NCBI GenBank assembly: GCA_031310005.1 | Contig: CM062379.1 | Span: forward strand, 1,612,001-1,676,000 | Origin: Dactylellina haptotyla | Lineage: Eukaryota; Ascomycota; Orbiliomycetes; Orbiliales; Orbiliaceae | DNA length: 64,000 nt | Direction of reading: 5' to 3' | Part shown: one piece after another, positions 22,625 through 39,225 of the stretch | How positions within the stretch are numbered: position 1 is the stretch's first letter | How the letters are laid out: every line of letters starts with the position of its first letter | The notes under the pieces: generated by a model | Databases searched by the model: none | Told to the model about the DNA's origin: nothing | What the model saw: only the letters and a program-made list of their open reading frames with translations | Made by a program: the position numbers and the translations under genes

Positions 22625-22995
22625 AATTACTACGGCTAGTACGCTTCGATTGTACCTACAACCACCTTGGCTGCGGATAGGAGCAGAATACGGGCCTACA
22701 AAACACGCACAGTACCCTCCAACTGACAGTCGACTGGTTTGTTTTACCGCCTAGTTTTTCGACAGTTTCGGATTCCGACACTGCTGTGCTGTTTACTGTC
22801 TCTCCTGCTGGCTGCTCTCGCGCTACCCTCCGTCCCTGTGCGGCCTGCTCTTCGGGGCACCTTTTGCGTTGCGCCCTCTTTCGAACCCGCCGTCCTTCGT
22901 CGTCCTCGCCCTCGCTGTCGAAAAGGAAGAGGAAGAAGTCCGTTCTGACCGTCAGATAGACAACAACCAGTAATTAATATTAATCTCCCGACAAG

Positions 22996-24964
22996 ATGAG
23001 CGGTGGAAGTCAATGGGAGCCCCGCGATGGCGCCCACGCCGGCGGCAGCGATGGAGGCAGCTCTCCGATGGCGGTTGAGAAGCAGACCCTCCCGTCCATA
23101 TCGAACCTCACCAACTCAGTCCCGCCTCTGGTCCCATCGCCAGGTTCATCAGGCTACTCGCCCTCCCAGTCGTCCGTCAAGACCGACACCAGGGACTCCG
23201 GAAACTGGTCCATGACCACTGCTAGCAATCGTATGTTCACCCCCAAATACCTACCTATCTATCTGCCCCTTTGATATTTATCTTTTGAAAACCTCATGTT
23301 TCTTTACCTTTCTTTTTGCATGCATATCTGTATCCACTCTCTGAAAATATTCATATATTAATGACTGGAAATTGTGCAAAATTTACCGGACTGACAGACT
23401 CGTCCTTCTCATCGCCTATGAACCTCTCAGCTATGACACAGGATAAATCAAACTCGACCGCAGGCAGAGGCTCCATGCTCAATCCTGACTCTCAACGGGA
23501 TTCTCAGTCTCTCAACCCTCCGTATGGCCCTCCTCAGAGCGGCCGTCACCACAGCCACTCGCCTACCGCTGTTGCTTCCCGTCTCTCTAATCTTTCCACC
23601 ACTAGTCTTCACTCGACTACTCGTCCCCCTCCAAACGTTCTAACCAGTCCGTATGGTATTGATACTTCACCTTCAAACTCTCGCCGATCTAGCTTCGACA
23701 CCCGCCTTTCCGCGCTTCAATTGAATAGTGCCCAAGGGACGCCGGCCGCTAGTCAGGTATCTTTAGTGAGCCAGCTTCAACGTGAACGAAGTGGTGGATT
23801 CGGACAGGGATCACCAGCACCCTCTATCATGGAGGGGGGCCAACACCCTTATACGCCCGTCAGCCCAAGTGGGCACTATCCGACTCCTAGTGTTAGCAGT
23901 GCTGGTAGCGGGCCTCGTAGCAGCTTCGGATCGTCGACGTGGTCCAATAACTTGCCCCCAACATCTCACGCTTCGGCAGCGGAACGACCAGGCGCTCGAG
24001 TTGCGCCACCGATTATCGGTTCTTCTAGATACCCTTACCCACATCCTAACGCCCCTTCCCCGACCAAAGGTTTCCCATATGCTTTCCCTGATCCTGATGC
24101 TGCAGGACCTACAGCGCCAAATAGCCGCGAGGGACTTAGTGGAACAACAGGACACACTCAAATCGGTGGTCCGGGACAAGCTGGTAGGCCTTACGGATAT
24201 CACCAAGAATCATCTGCACCTCAGCACTCACAGACTTCTCTTTACTCTCAAGCATCCAACTCTACCACCGCTAGCTCGCACCATGCACATCCGACATTCA
24301 ATCAAGGTTCCTATCAGGAACTCCACCATCACTCGCTGCAACGCGGCCCCTCTAGCGTTGGTTCTCCGTCTCCTGCCACTCCATACTCCCGCACCCCTGA
24401 GCTCAGAATAAGTCACAAGCTCGCGGAGAGAAAGAGGAGAAAGGAAATGAAAGAACTCTTCGATGAGCTAAGAGACGCTCTCCCTGCTGAACGTGGAGGA
24501 AAGAGCAGCAAATGGGAGGTTCTGACCAAGTGTAAGTTAACAATTCCCGATGCATATCTTTTTGAATCCCAATGTTTTTTCTTCCTTCTTTCGGCTTGCT
24601 AACTTGTGTTTTTCTTCCTCTTCCAGCAATCGAATATCTCAATCAAATACGCCACCAACAAACTGCGCTTTCCGATGCTAATCACAGTCTCACATCCGAG
24701 AATCAGAATCTTACATCTGCCAATGATAATCTCAACCGGGAGCTGGAGCGTTTGAGACTTGAGTTGGCGAGGGCCAGAACAGGTCCTCCACCGAATAACG
24801 ACAGCCACTATGCTCCAACTAGTAATGGTGATAACTATCCTCCTCAACACGGACAGCACTATGGTGGTAGTCATCAGCCGCACCAAGGCTATCAACCTTC
24901 ACAATCTCGACCACCAAATTCGGACGGAAATCAGATGCAAGGCATCGAACGTTCAAACTATTAG
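22996..24964 (+). CDS. bHLH transcription factor, Esc1/DevR-like
   Basis: Exons 22996-23230, 23398-24531 and 24627-24964 (introns 167 and 95 nt) encode 568 residues. Residues 1-410 are Ser/Pro/Gln/His-rich and disordered, typical of a fungal regulator. The basic helix-loop-helix spans about 415-465; the basic region shows His418, Glu422 and Arg426, the H-x3-E-x3-R pattern of E-box (CACGTG-type) binders. The second intron sits inside the domain and its removal restores VLTKSIEYLNQI in helix 2. A coiled coil of heptads (about 467-506, ending RELERLRLELARA) follows and should mediate dimerisation. S. pombe Esc1 and Aspergillus DevR, with similar domains, act in sexual or asexual development, so a developmental role is inferred. 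The gene has a 7.5 kb upstream gap and a presumed long leader, as is common for developmental regulators. Confidence 0.88.
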
Positions 24965-30179
<5,215 letters not shown>

Positions 30180-31799
30180 GTCTTATCTTCTGCCTTTTCT
30201 TTGGTTTCCAGTCACTTTTATAAAAAAATCTTCGATCGATTAAATAGCAATCAAAACCCGTGTTATAGACTAGCTCTTTTCTATGAAAAGTAAAGCGATC
30301 GACACGATATATTAGATCGTTTCACGAAGCTGTCTTCTTTCTTGATAAGAATAAAATCATAAATCAAATCGCTCCGTTAGCTTACCGTAATATATTATGA
30401 GATTTTTGGGCGCTATGGAAGCGCCTAGATATTCTCTTAAGATTTTGACTTTTGGCAGCTGCAGCTGTCATGAAGTAGAGCTGAGTACCATTGTATGCTG
30501 CGGGCCGCCACTGATAGTTACCTTGGCTGCGTACCTTACATCTTGCTTGCATGAATTTACGCAATCTATACCAAAGCGCTACAGCAAAGGCTCCGAGTCG
30601 TCCAGTTCGCCCCATCCAGCAAAGGAATACCCCCAAAGTCCTGTCTCCAAAACGAGGCAAGCGCTAACAGTGTGAGTGAGGAAGGGCTGCAGTCACAGTG
30701 TGTTGTTCGCACCCAAATCCAACATCAAATGCCATCCCGTAGACCTTCGCGCCCACGTAGCCAACATGACAGCACCCCAGTGACTTCTGCGACAGAAATG
30801 AGATATATCAATCATCTCGATATTGATTTCTGCTAGGGTGACCCCTCTGCGATTGCACTGTCTTAATTTAACCTTTCTAGATTTTTTATCGATTCCTCCC
30901 CCCCTTCTGCTTTTCGAAGCTTTGGGCAAATAAACGGTGCTGCAGGGCTGTACGGCGCTTAACCTGACAGCAGTGCAACACCATTTTCTCGCTCCTGCTG
31001 CAAAGGGTGTAACAAGGTGCAGATTGCCAGGTTGCGTGCAAACGCCCAACTCGCCAGCGTTCCAAAGCGTAGTTGAAGTCATGAATCGAATCTTTCCGGG
31101 GGACCTGGTCCGAGTTTGGCGAATCGAATCGCCGGTAAAGGTTAGAGTCGGGCTAATAATAAGAGGTTCGTTAGGCTCAGAAGTCGCAGGAATTGGCGGA
31201 AAGGCTTAGATCGGGCTTTTTTTATTGCTAGTAAGCCTGGAGCCCCCGTTCGGCTTGCCCTTGTCCACGTAGAGTGCCTGCTCGGGCTTGTAGAAAAGGA
31301 TGGGATACATATACTGCGGTGCATCTTCAATCCTTCCATTTTTGAGAATTGTAGGGACCTTCTTTCTATCCGAATTACCGTAATGGAGGAGATCACGAAG
31401 GCAAAGAGTTCGCCGTCCAGCTGAGCTGCGGCGAAGAATGTAGTGCTTTCCCCCCCAGAAGAACAATTACTTTCGTTTTTTATCCTTTAATATATCATTT
31501 TCTATACAATAACCTTTATCATTCAGCAAGTGTTTCAACTCTTATTCCAAACCCGTTTTAGAGCTGGGCTCGACGGGGGCACAATCTTTTACCTGTTTTT
31601 GTGTTTTTTTACTTTCGCTATATGTCAACCAAGAAAGGTATCGAAATACCCGTACATACGCATCTCAAAACAGTCAAGATTCGTTTAAATTTTTGGGAGC
31701 TCGAGTTTTGTTTATTTCGTTTGATAGATATTCGGTACTTGGGTTATTGAAAACAAGAAGGACGAGTAAGAAAGAAAGAGAGAAAGACATAATTTCAAC
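30180..31799. other. intergenic region of 1.6 kb
   Basis: This is the GAL7 3' region followed by the bestrophin promoter. An 86-codon minus-strand frame at 31206-31466 has fairly protein-like composition but no recognisable domain, and I left it out as a gene. The stretch 31480-31800 is AT-rich. Confidence 0.5.
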
Positions 31800-33849
31800 A
31801 TGACGAAGGTAATATAAACAAAATCTCCTTGAAATCAATCGCTGCGACTTGGGGTTTCAACATGAGGTATCATATATCATGACTACCAAACTTACACTAT
31901 CTCAAAAAGCCCAATTACCCATATTTTTATATTTGATATGAAACCTTCAAGCTAGGCTGCCGGAAATGCTAACTGTTAGCTATCTATATCTCTCTGTAGA
32001 AGTCTCAAGATCACACTCTCAAACCCTTGAGGTTACCACACCCTCTCAAGCTTCGCAGTGGTGTTATATTCTCAACACTGCCAAGTCTTGTCTTCGTAGG
32101 TCTCTGGTCTGCAGCTATCACATATGTTCACCTATTTCACTACAACCTCCAAGTAGACGAGGGCTTAGTCCCGTTGCTAGGTACGTTTATAATTTCTTGA
32201 AAGTGGATAAATACCCACCCTGCCCTCCGCATTCCGAAGCTGTATTCGGTGATGACATTTGCTTCATTCTTTTTCGGGTGGCCGTCAGGAGGGGGAGGCA
32301 AAGACGTACATCTCGTTTTACGACAGTTCGAAACTCTGTACCACAGGGAGAAATCGAAACACATAGACGCTAGCTAACATGGTCCAAACTCTAGGTATCG
32401 TCGCTAGTATCGCTATAGCATTCAAGCTATACGTTAGCTACCAACGTTACCAAGATGCCCGGTAAGTATATAATCCTTAGCATACCTTTTGCACAGAATT
32501 AAACATATTCTTATATTTGTGTCAACAACAGTGGCCAATGGTCCCGTTTAAGGATTACTACTCGTAATCTCGCCCGCTTGATCTGGCTTAACATTCCCGA
32601 TGGACCCCGTATCCGACCCAAAACTACTCCACCGACGCAGACCCAAGTGGAGCAGAAGCTGCGAGAGGACCTCCTTTCCAAAGCTTCAGTTATTAGACTA
32701 CTAGTTGGATTTGTGTTCGCGCTGAAACATCATGTTCGAAGAGAGTATGGAACCGAGTGGCCGGATGTCAGGTCCCGAGTCGGGTATCTACCTACAGTAT
32801 GATTTCCGATATTTCCAGCACGATCCTCTATTTTTGTCCGCGTTATTCGTCTGATATGATTTTTTAAACGATAGTTCGCCCGCCGCGCCCACCCAACTCA
32901 AGTATCCGTCTCGCAGTCCCTCTACAGTTCAATGGACGACCCGGAGAAAGGCCTCCCCGCGATCCCCACAGCCCGCCGCATCTCGACCGCACCAGCGCTC
33001 TGGCTGCAGAGTCTGTTTTCCAAGGAGGAAGTAGCGAAGAGACAGCAGAACATGCAGAACCATAAGTCGATGATTGCATACCAGAATCTTCCGTTGGAGA
33101 TCCTCTCGTTCTTAGGTAGTTATGCTGATTCGCTCAATTACGAGAAGAAACTGGTAAACGGGCTCGCCATCTCCTTTCACCAGGAGTTGGCGACGCTGAA
33201 CGAGATTCTGGGAAAGTGCGAGGGATTAATGGAGGCACATATGCCTGTAAGTGTTCCTAGCATTGTACTAACATATCGGATAAATCCCGGTCTCTAAATA
33301 CCAACAAAATATAGCTCCCGTACACTGTTATCATTGCCCAGATAAAATGGCTCTTCCTCATCCTCCTACCTTTCCAACTGTTACAAGCGATGAGCTGGAT
33401 TACCGTCCCAGCAGTGTATGTTCTCTCCACTCCACTACATCAAACCTTCGGTGCCATAGTTAATCTTACAATCCCCTTTTTCAAAAAATAGTGTGATGAC
33501 AGCCTTCTCTCTCCTCGGCCTTTCTGCTGCGGCTTCAACGTTATCCAACCCCTTCGGGGCTACGCAATCCCCCACCTCCCTCCCCCTCGACGAGATCTGT
33601 ACAGCTATATCAATAGAAGTAGACACGATTTGCTCCGCGACGCACCAGCCGTCATTTTCCAATTTTGTGTTTACCGGAATGCACATGATGGTTGCTGGGG
33701 AGAAGGACGGTGTAGGCTGGATGTACTTGAAGGGGAATAAACCGCTAGCACCACTTGTAAAGAAGGATTTTGGTGATTGCGTAAAGAGTTTGAGCATTGG
33801 TGATATCTTGGAAGTGATGAAAATGAAGGTTGAGATGCCGGAGGGGTGA
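31800..33849 (+). CDS. bestrophin/UPF0187-family chloride channel
   Basis: Seven exons are proposed: 31800-31808, 32000-32180, 32395-32461, 32532-32796, 32875-33246, 33315-33415 and 33492-33849, giving 450 residues. Frames and GT-AG sites agree at each junction, and the third exon's intron has GCTAAC near 32373. The protein shows the family pattern: a first hydrophobic segment LPSLVFVGLWSAAITYVHLF, a second after the next splice (GIVASIAIAFKLYV) leading to SYQRYQDARGQWSRLRITTR, then NLARLIW. Late in the protein PYTVIIAQIKWLFLILLPFQ precedes the diagnostic SNPFG...LPLDEIC motif. Fungal members are anion channels of uncertain membrane location. Exons 2-7 are well supported; the 9-nt first coding exon (MTK) is inferred from a start followed by a good donor and is the weak part. 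Confidence 0.85.
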
Positions 33850-34898
33850 AATTGTGCTCTAGAGGGAGGGGTTATTAGGAAGTGAGTAGAAGGAAGTCGG
33901 GTGACGTTAAAGCAAGCTTGGTTTTTTTGAAAACCTTTGAAGAATGTGTACTTCCCATACTTGCATCTGTTGATAATTCTGCCTTGAATATTACCATTTA
34001 AAAGACCGCATATGTCACGTAAGAAATTTATGGATCGGTAGACACCGTGATTCCTGGTTCTGGTAGTAAATCTAAAACAATTGTTGGGAATCTATCAATA
34101 TAGACCAAGAGAACAACAGCGTAGCGTTTACTAGTATATTTTATAGGAAATGAAAATAATAGAAACTTTGTAATTACAAGAGTGGGAGAGGGTGGATGGT
34201 AGAGATGTTGAATATGATAAAAGGAAGGTAGAGATCCAAACCGCGAGGTAAAGAGTGCTATCAGATACCTTTCTAACCCCTATCATGACGGGAGAGTGAA
34301 AAGCAACTAGGAGCACCAATATTCTTTCTGTGTAAGAGTAGTGGAGAATTTGAAATGACAACATGATCACAAGTGGAGAGGAGAATGAGAGTATGGCTCG
34401 GAGCATATGAAAGATGGACAAGTTCTTCAACAAAAAAAAGATTGAAATTTATTAAGGGTAGATGGTTTGGTGAAGAAAAGACATAATTAGAAACCATAAG
34501 TAAAGAAGAAACAGGATGATTGAAAACAAGCAACTCCTAAACCTATGAAAATTGTAGTTCGCCATACAGAAGTAAAAATGAATCATGTCATTCTGGACTT
34601 TATCAAAGCAGAAACTTTGCCCCAAAACCCGCGCAATTGTATCATCAGGCTAGCTTTGACGCCCAAAAGACAAAAACTGAAAACAGAAAAACCCCAACAG
34701 CTAACTCCAAGTCGTAAGATAAAAAGCGAATGTGTGACGATCCATAAAGTCATCAACATCCAATGAATAAAAATTTGCAGAATGTGTGATAAATATTCCT
34801 CGACTGCAAATTAGAACGAAAGAGAAGAATAAAAGAGAAACAACCCACTAGCTTTAGAATATAGTCGAAAATCTCACACAATTCCAGCAGAAAAGAGT
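33850..34898. other. convergent AT-rich intergenic region
   Basis: This 1 kb stretch between two convergent genes is strongly AT-rich and purine-biased on the plus strand. No gene was found; it should hold both 3' ends. Confidence 0.6.
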
Positions 34899-36533
34899 TC
34901 AAGCAACAGAGATGCTCCTTAATCCGCTGCCTACCCCCGTGCTCATCACGATTCTGCCACCAACCTTACTAACGGTCCCGCTCGCTGCTCTCTTTACGAT
35001 ATCTCCGCCGGAGCTACCTAGCTCTAGCATCTCACTCCGCCCAACCTCCTTACCGAGAGCATAACCTGCGGAAAAGCTGATGGCGCTAACAATAATGACT
35101 GCGCCAGCGGAAACAGCAAGAGTGAGATATGTCATATTTGAAGCTGATATCGAAGAAACAGATGTGTTGGCACCAGCAGCAGTAGCTTTGGAAGACCTTC
35201 TGGATCGTGTTTTCGCTTTATGCTTTGCAACTTGCTGATCATCCTTCGATCTGCGAGGCGAGACGGGTCGTGGCTTTTGATGTTGCTGCTGTTGTGGGAT
35301 CGGCTGCGGGGGCGGGTGATGGACGGTTCTACGGTACGGAGGTGGAGGCTGCGGTGCCGACATCATAGCTTCCCTTTCGGAGTCTGTTACCAGGGAAAGA
35401 GTGTGAATGGGTGCGGGCCTGGCCTGTTCCTGGATCATGCCCATACGATCGGCTACTCTGGGTTTGGAGGCACTTCCTACACCGGCCGCACAGGAGAGCA
35501 AGGTTGATAGAGAAGCTCTCAGGGCAGCATCGTGATCGGGTTGTGGGGGTTCTCGAGAGAATGTTCTAAAGTTGTTCTGCGGCCGGGAAGCAGATGGGTT
35601 GTATTGCGAAAATCCAGCGGAAACGGGTTGTATTTCGCCTTCGTCTTCATCGTCCTCCTCGTCTGAGGAACCTTCTTCACCTTCACTCAACGACGGATCG
35701 GTGATCGAGCTGCCGACGCTATCTATGGCGTTGAGGTCGATTCCATCCAGATCGTCGTCGTCCTCGTCGTCGTCTTCTTCCTCGCTACTACTTTCTACGG
35801 CTCTGGAAGCTGAGGGGATAGCTGTAGATGTTGAGTTCCGTCTACGGGAGCGGTGCTTTCGTTTGGGCACTTGCAGACCGCTGGTCACTACTGGATCCTC
35901 AGGGGAGCTCGAGGAAGTGTAGCTATCTGATGGTTGCGAAGCGACTTCGATCCATGAGTCGACGCGATCGGAGGGGGCTACGGATATTGTGATCATAGTG
36001 TAAGTCTTTGGTTCTTTTTAAATATTAATGTTAAAGAAGGAAAGCGGACGAAAGCTCGGACCCGAGCTTGAGGGAAAGGGAGCAGGAGCAGGAGTAGCAG
36101 AATAAGGAGAAGCAGCTTCTGCGACAAAATAGATGTATGCGAGAATGCGAAAGGTGATATAAAATAGTTTGAAAAGGTAGAACTGAAGGAGAACTACGAG
36201 GTCCGGGTGGGAGAGGAAAGCGAGAAGCAAGGAGGAAGTAGTATCGAGAGTCTTCTTACCTGCCATCCTTCGATTATTAGACCTGTCTACATGGATGAAG
36301 TCAGAGCCGGCCGAACGAGTGTGTTGATGATGCGGATGCGATGGGGGCGCAGCGGTATTATTAGCCTGGCGGGCGCCGCCTCGATGAGTAAAAGGAGCGG
36401 TAGCAGGAGGTCGCCGGGCGAACGACGGCGCTCGCTCAGGAATAAAAGAAATCGTAGCGGCTGTCGCAGCAGCGGCCGTGGCAGGTGGTGAAGTGCCGGC
36501 CGGCGGGGTACCAAGGATCGAAGGCTGCATCAT
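34899..36533 (-). CDS. unknown protein with C-terminal membrane segment
   Basis: Exons 36533-36260 and 35977-34899 encode 450 residues. The 282-nt intron is proposed because a strong donor (GTAAGA at 36259) and acceptor (CCGTAG) join in phase, and the retained intron would end in a stop. The N-terminus is Ala/Pro-rich. The middle has SDRVDSWIEVASQPSDSYTS, a Ser/Asp/Glu acidic tract and a Lys/Arg-rich patch. Near the C-terminus TLAVSAGAVIIVSAISFSAG forms one membrane helix, followed by about 55 residues. No signal peptide is present, so insertion by a tail-anchor-like route into the mitochondrial outer membrane, ER or peroxisome is possible. I do not recognise the family. Receptors for selective autophagy share this layout, but that is only an analogy. 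Confidence 0.7.
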
Positions 36534-36541
36534 CTGGTCAT
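36530..36541 (-). promoter_or_regulatory. minimal uORF overlapping the start codon
   Basis: A four-codon frame ATG ACC AGA TGA sits directly before the main gene. Its stop overlaps the two tandem main start codons at 36533 and 36530. This layout would allow terminating ribosomes to reinitiate at the main start. Confidence 0.45.
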
Positions 36542-39225
36542 GCTATTGCGAAGGGTGGTGGGAAGCTGGTCACGGCGCGGACGACGCTGACGTCCAGGCG
36601 ACTAAAAGGGACACGAGGAGCAGAGCAGAGACAAAGGGAAACAGGCTGACCTAGGCGCAAACGTGACTGCGGCGATTGGTCTAGCAGCAGTAGTAGTATG
36701 TATGTGTGTATGTAAATATATATAATATATATGTCACCAAGTGGTCAACTCGCCAGCCGGGTAGATATATAGACGGAAGAGTGTCCTCGACGACTATATA
36801 AGAATAGGGGAGGGCGAGAGCTTGCCAGGTGTTGTTGGGCTCTGTTGGGCTGGCTGGCGGCGGGCGCGCTGGTCCAGTGGAACTCCCGCAGGACTAAGCT
36901 AAGTCGGGTATCGAGCCTGAGATAAAGGATTCCAGGAGATCCACGGACGCAGATGAGGAGGTCGTAACAGCCTCCAGAGCCAGCTAGCTGCGGTGGGCGT
37001 ATTTATAAGACGTCCGTCGGGTGTGTCTGTCGCTTCGTATAACCCCCAGCTGCTTCGTTGCTCCTCGGGCTCGCTCCAACCATTAGGAGCCAGCGGTCAA
37101 GAGAGTTAAGAAGTAGAATCAACGGCGGTGGGTAAATAAACAAGTTTAGGATGAACGACCGAGGCGCCCGCTGCAGGTAGTCCCCGGCTGTGTGATTGAT
37201 TCGACTTGCACTGCGGGTGATGTGATATAACCAAGTCCGATAATACGACGCTTCTATTGGAGACAGGGCGACACCGTGCTACCAGCTGCGTTATCACGGT
37301 TTCACCAGCGCTGCAGGACGGCGTTCCTTAGGAATTACGAGCGAGTGAGCGAGAGAGAGGGGAGAGAGAGCTAGCTGTTTGTTCTTATCGATAGCAGGGA
37401 ACGTGGAATCTAGTCCGTTGTAGTTGGTCTTTGGAAGGAAAGGCAGAAAGAGAGAGAGAGAGAGAGTATGGCGATTGCATCGGTCCAAGTTTGATGCCAT
37501 CATCATGAATTAACCTCAATCGAGGGGGCCTCCTCACCCAATTAACTAAGTACTTACTTCACTACACCTGCGAAATGCCTAAACAAACGGCGTCGACGTC
37601 GGTTCTTGCGCGCAACGTTGGGCGGCCTTGTGCCAACCTGCGTTTCATCTGGTCACCGGTACCTCGCCCGTAACGTTAAATGGTACCGAGCGCGGGTACC
37701 TTCGACTACGCTTCCCCTCCCAACAAACGTTTAAACCCACCCCTCTGCAGGTGCAAGCAAAGAAAGTACTTAGCTAAGGCCTTCACCATGCAGAAAGCCC
37801 ATGAAAGAACACCTTTTCTGATCTGGTCCGTTTATTTTCCTTGATTTCAGATCTCCCTGCCCCAGTCTGCTTCCAGACTCAACAAAACAGCCATTCTTTA
37901 GTCTTCTGCAGCATGTCGCTCCGCAAATCACAGCTGCAGGGACCCCAGAACTGGAGCTTATTGGGCTGAACGGTGTGGGTGGGCGAGTGAGAAGGTCGAA
38001 GTTGGGTTATGATCAGACATGTATCTTGTGACCATCGCCTCTACTGAACTTACACAGTCAGCTTTCGGTCAGTACGGTCCTAAACAAGCAGATCCGCCTG
38101 CACATACCCAAAAAAGAATCAAAGATGGAAACACTAAAAAAAAACCACATGACCTTCTATTCTCCGATCGAAGCTCTGTTCGTTGCTTCACTTTCGTCCC
38201 ATTCTTTGAAAGCTTCTGTCGCAGAAGAAGAAGGCGAGGAATAGGCTCGAGCTCTTGCAGCTTATCGGCGTCGCTAGCATACACATCCAGGACAGGCTTC
38301 TCCACATTATCGTTTTTGTATTCCCGGGTATATTTAACCATACCCAGGTTTCCCAGTCCACGACCTCTCCCAACGGGCAACCTTTGGATTCTATACTCGA
38401 ATAGTAGTTTTTTGTTTTCTCCCAGTTCCCCATGTATGCATACGGTCTAGGCTCAGGCGGATGTCTTTGCCGGCAGCAATCCCCAACGTTGTCGGTCCTG
38501 TGAGGATTCCGTTTCCCCCTTCGCACGGTGACCTCATCTGCATATCCATTCCGGCAAGCAACTCACGTCTGGCCCTTAGGCGATCTCCAAACCGCCAGTT
38601 TGGATAAAGGATAAGATTTGCCGAACTACTTCGCAAAACATGTTGATTTTCGGTGGTCCGGCCTCCACCGCTACCCGCCTGGCAATTGGCAAGCCGTCTT
38701 CCGGCTCGCCGCAAACTGCACTGGCATCCATTTGCTGCAGCGACATCCTAGATCGCAATTGACATGCTATATTGTGCAATGCTCTAAATATTTAGTGAAA
38801 CACTAAACCCCCAAATACTATTGTGCTAAGAGAGATCCGATCTCATTGACATGTCTGCATTCTTTCGCTACCAAATTAATGCCTAGAAACATATTAGAAT
38901 ATACATGCATGCCCATACCCACTTCAAACCCTGGGTAGGCAACAAAAGCCGACTAAACATGTTGCTATTACATATAACTGGCACAGAGAAAATATACAAA
39001 AAATCAAATAACAATGTCTAAACGCTCAGAATAGTAATATTTGATATTTGAATTTTTTTTTGGCCCTTTTCCCCCGAGAGAGTGTAAAATGTTCATGTCC
39101 CAGCACTCGGTCTATGCTTCCCGTGCACACGTAGACCGATGCCTTCATGCGGAAACCACCGGTTAATCATTGTCCCCAGCGGTTGGCAGCATCCATTCTC
39201 GCATCCGCTGCTCCAAAATGCCATC
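36534..39225. other. intergenic region of 2.7 kb, no gene seen
   Basis: This region holds the promoter of the membrane protein gene and the 3' end of PEX5. It contains an AG microsatellite at 37449-37466. Short frames on both strands have no domain character. Confidence 0.5.
37449..37466 (+). repeat. (AG)9 microsatellite
   Basis: Nine perfect AG units, with looser GA-rich flanks from 37340. Confidence 0.9.

Larger units (their letters stand above)
21856..22995 (+). other. putative ATG-free 5' leader of the bHLH gene
   Basis: The plus strand contains no ATG over 1,140 nt, ending at the start codon of the bHLH gene; the last upstream ATG is at 21853. The complementary strand keeps many ATGs (read as CAT on the plus strand). 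The stretch is CT-rich and has short tandem repeats. This is what a scanned, mostly unspliced long 5' leader would look like. The transcription start is not known. Confidence 0.55.

Noticed and set aside
31206-31466. 86-codon minus-strand frame with fairly protein-like composition
   Set aside because: No family recognised, no neighbouring exon found, and it lies in an intergenic region; a homology search would decide.
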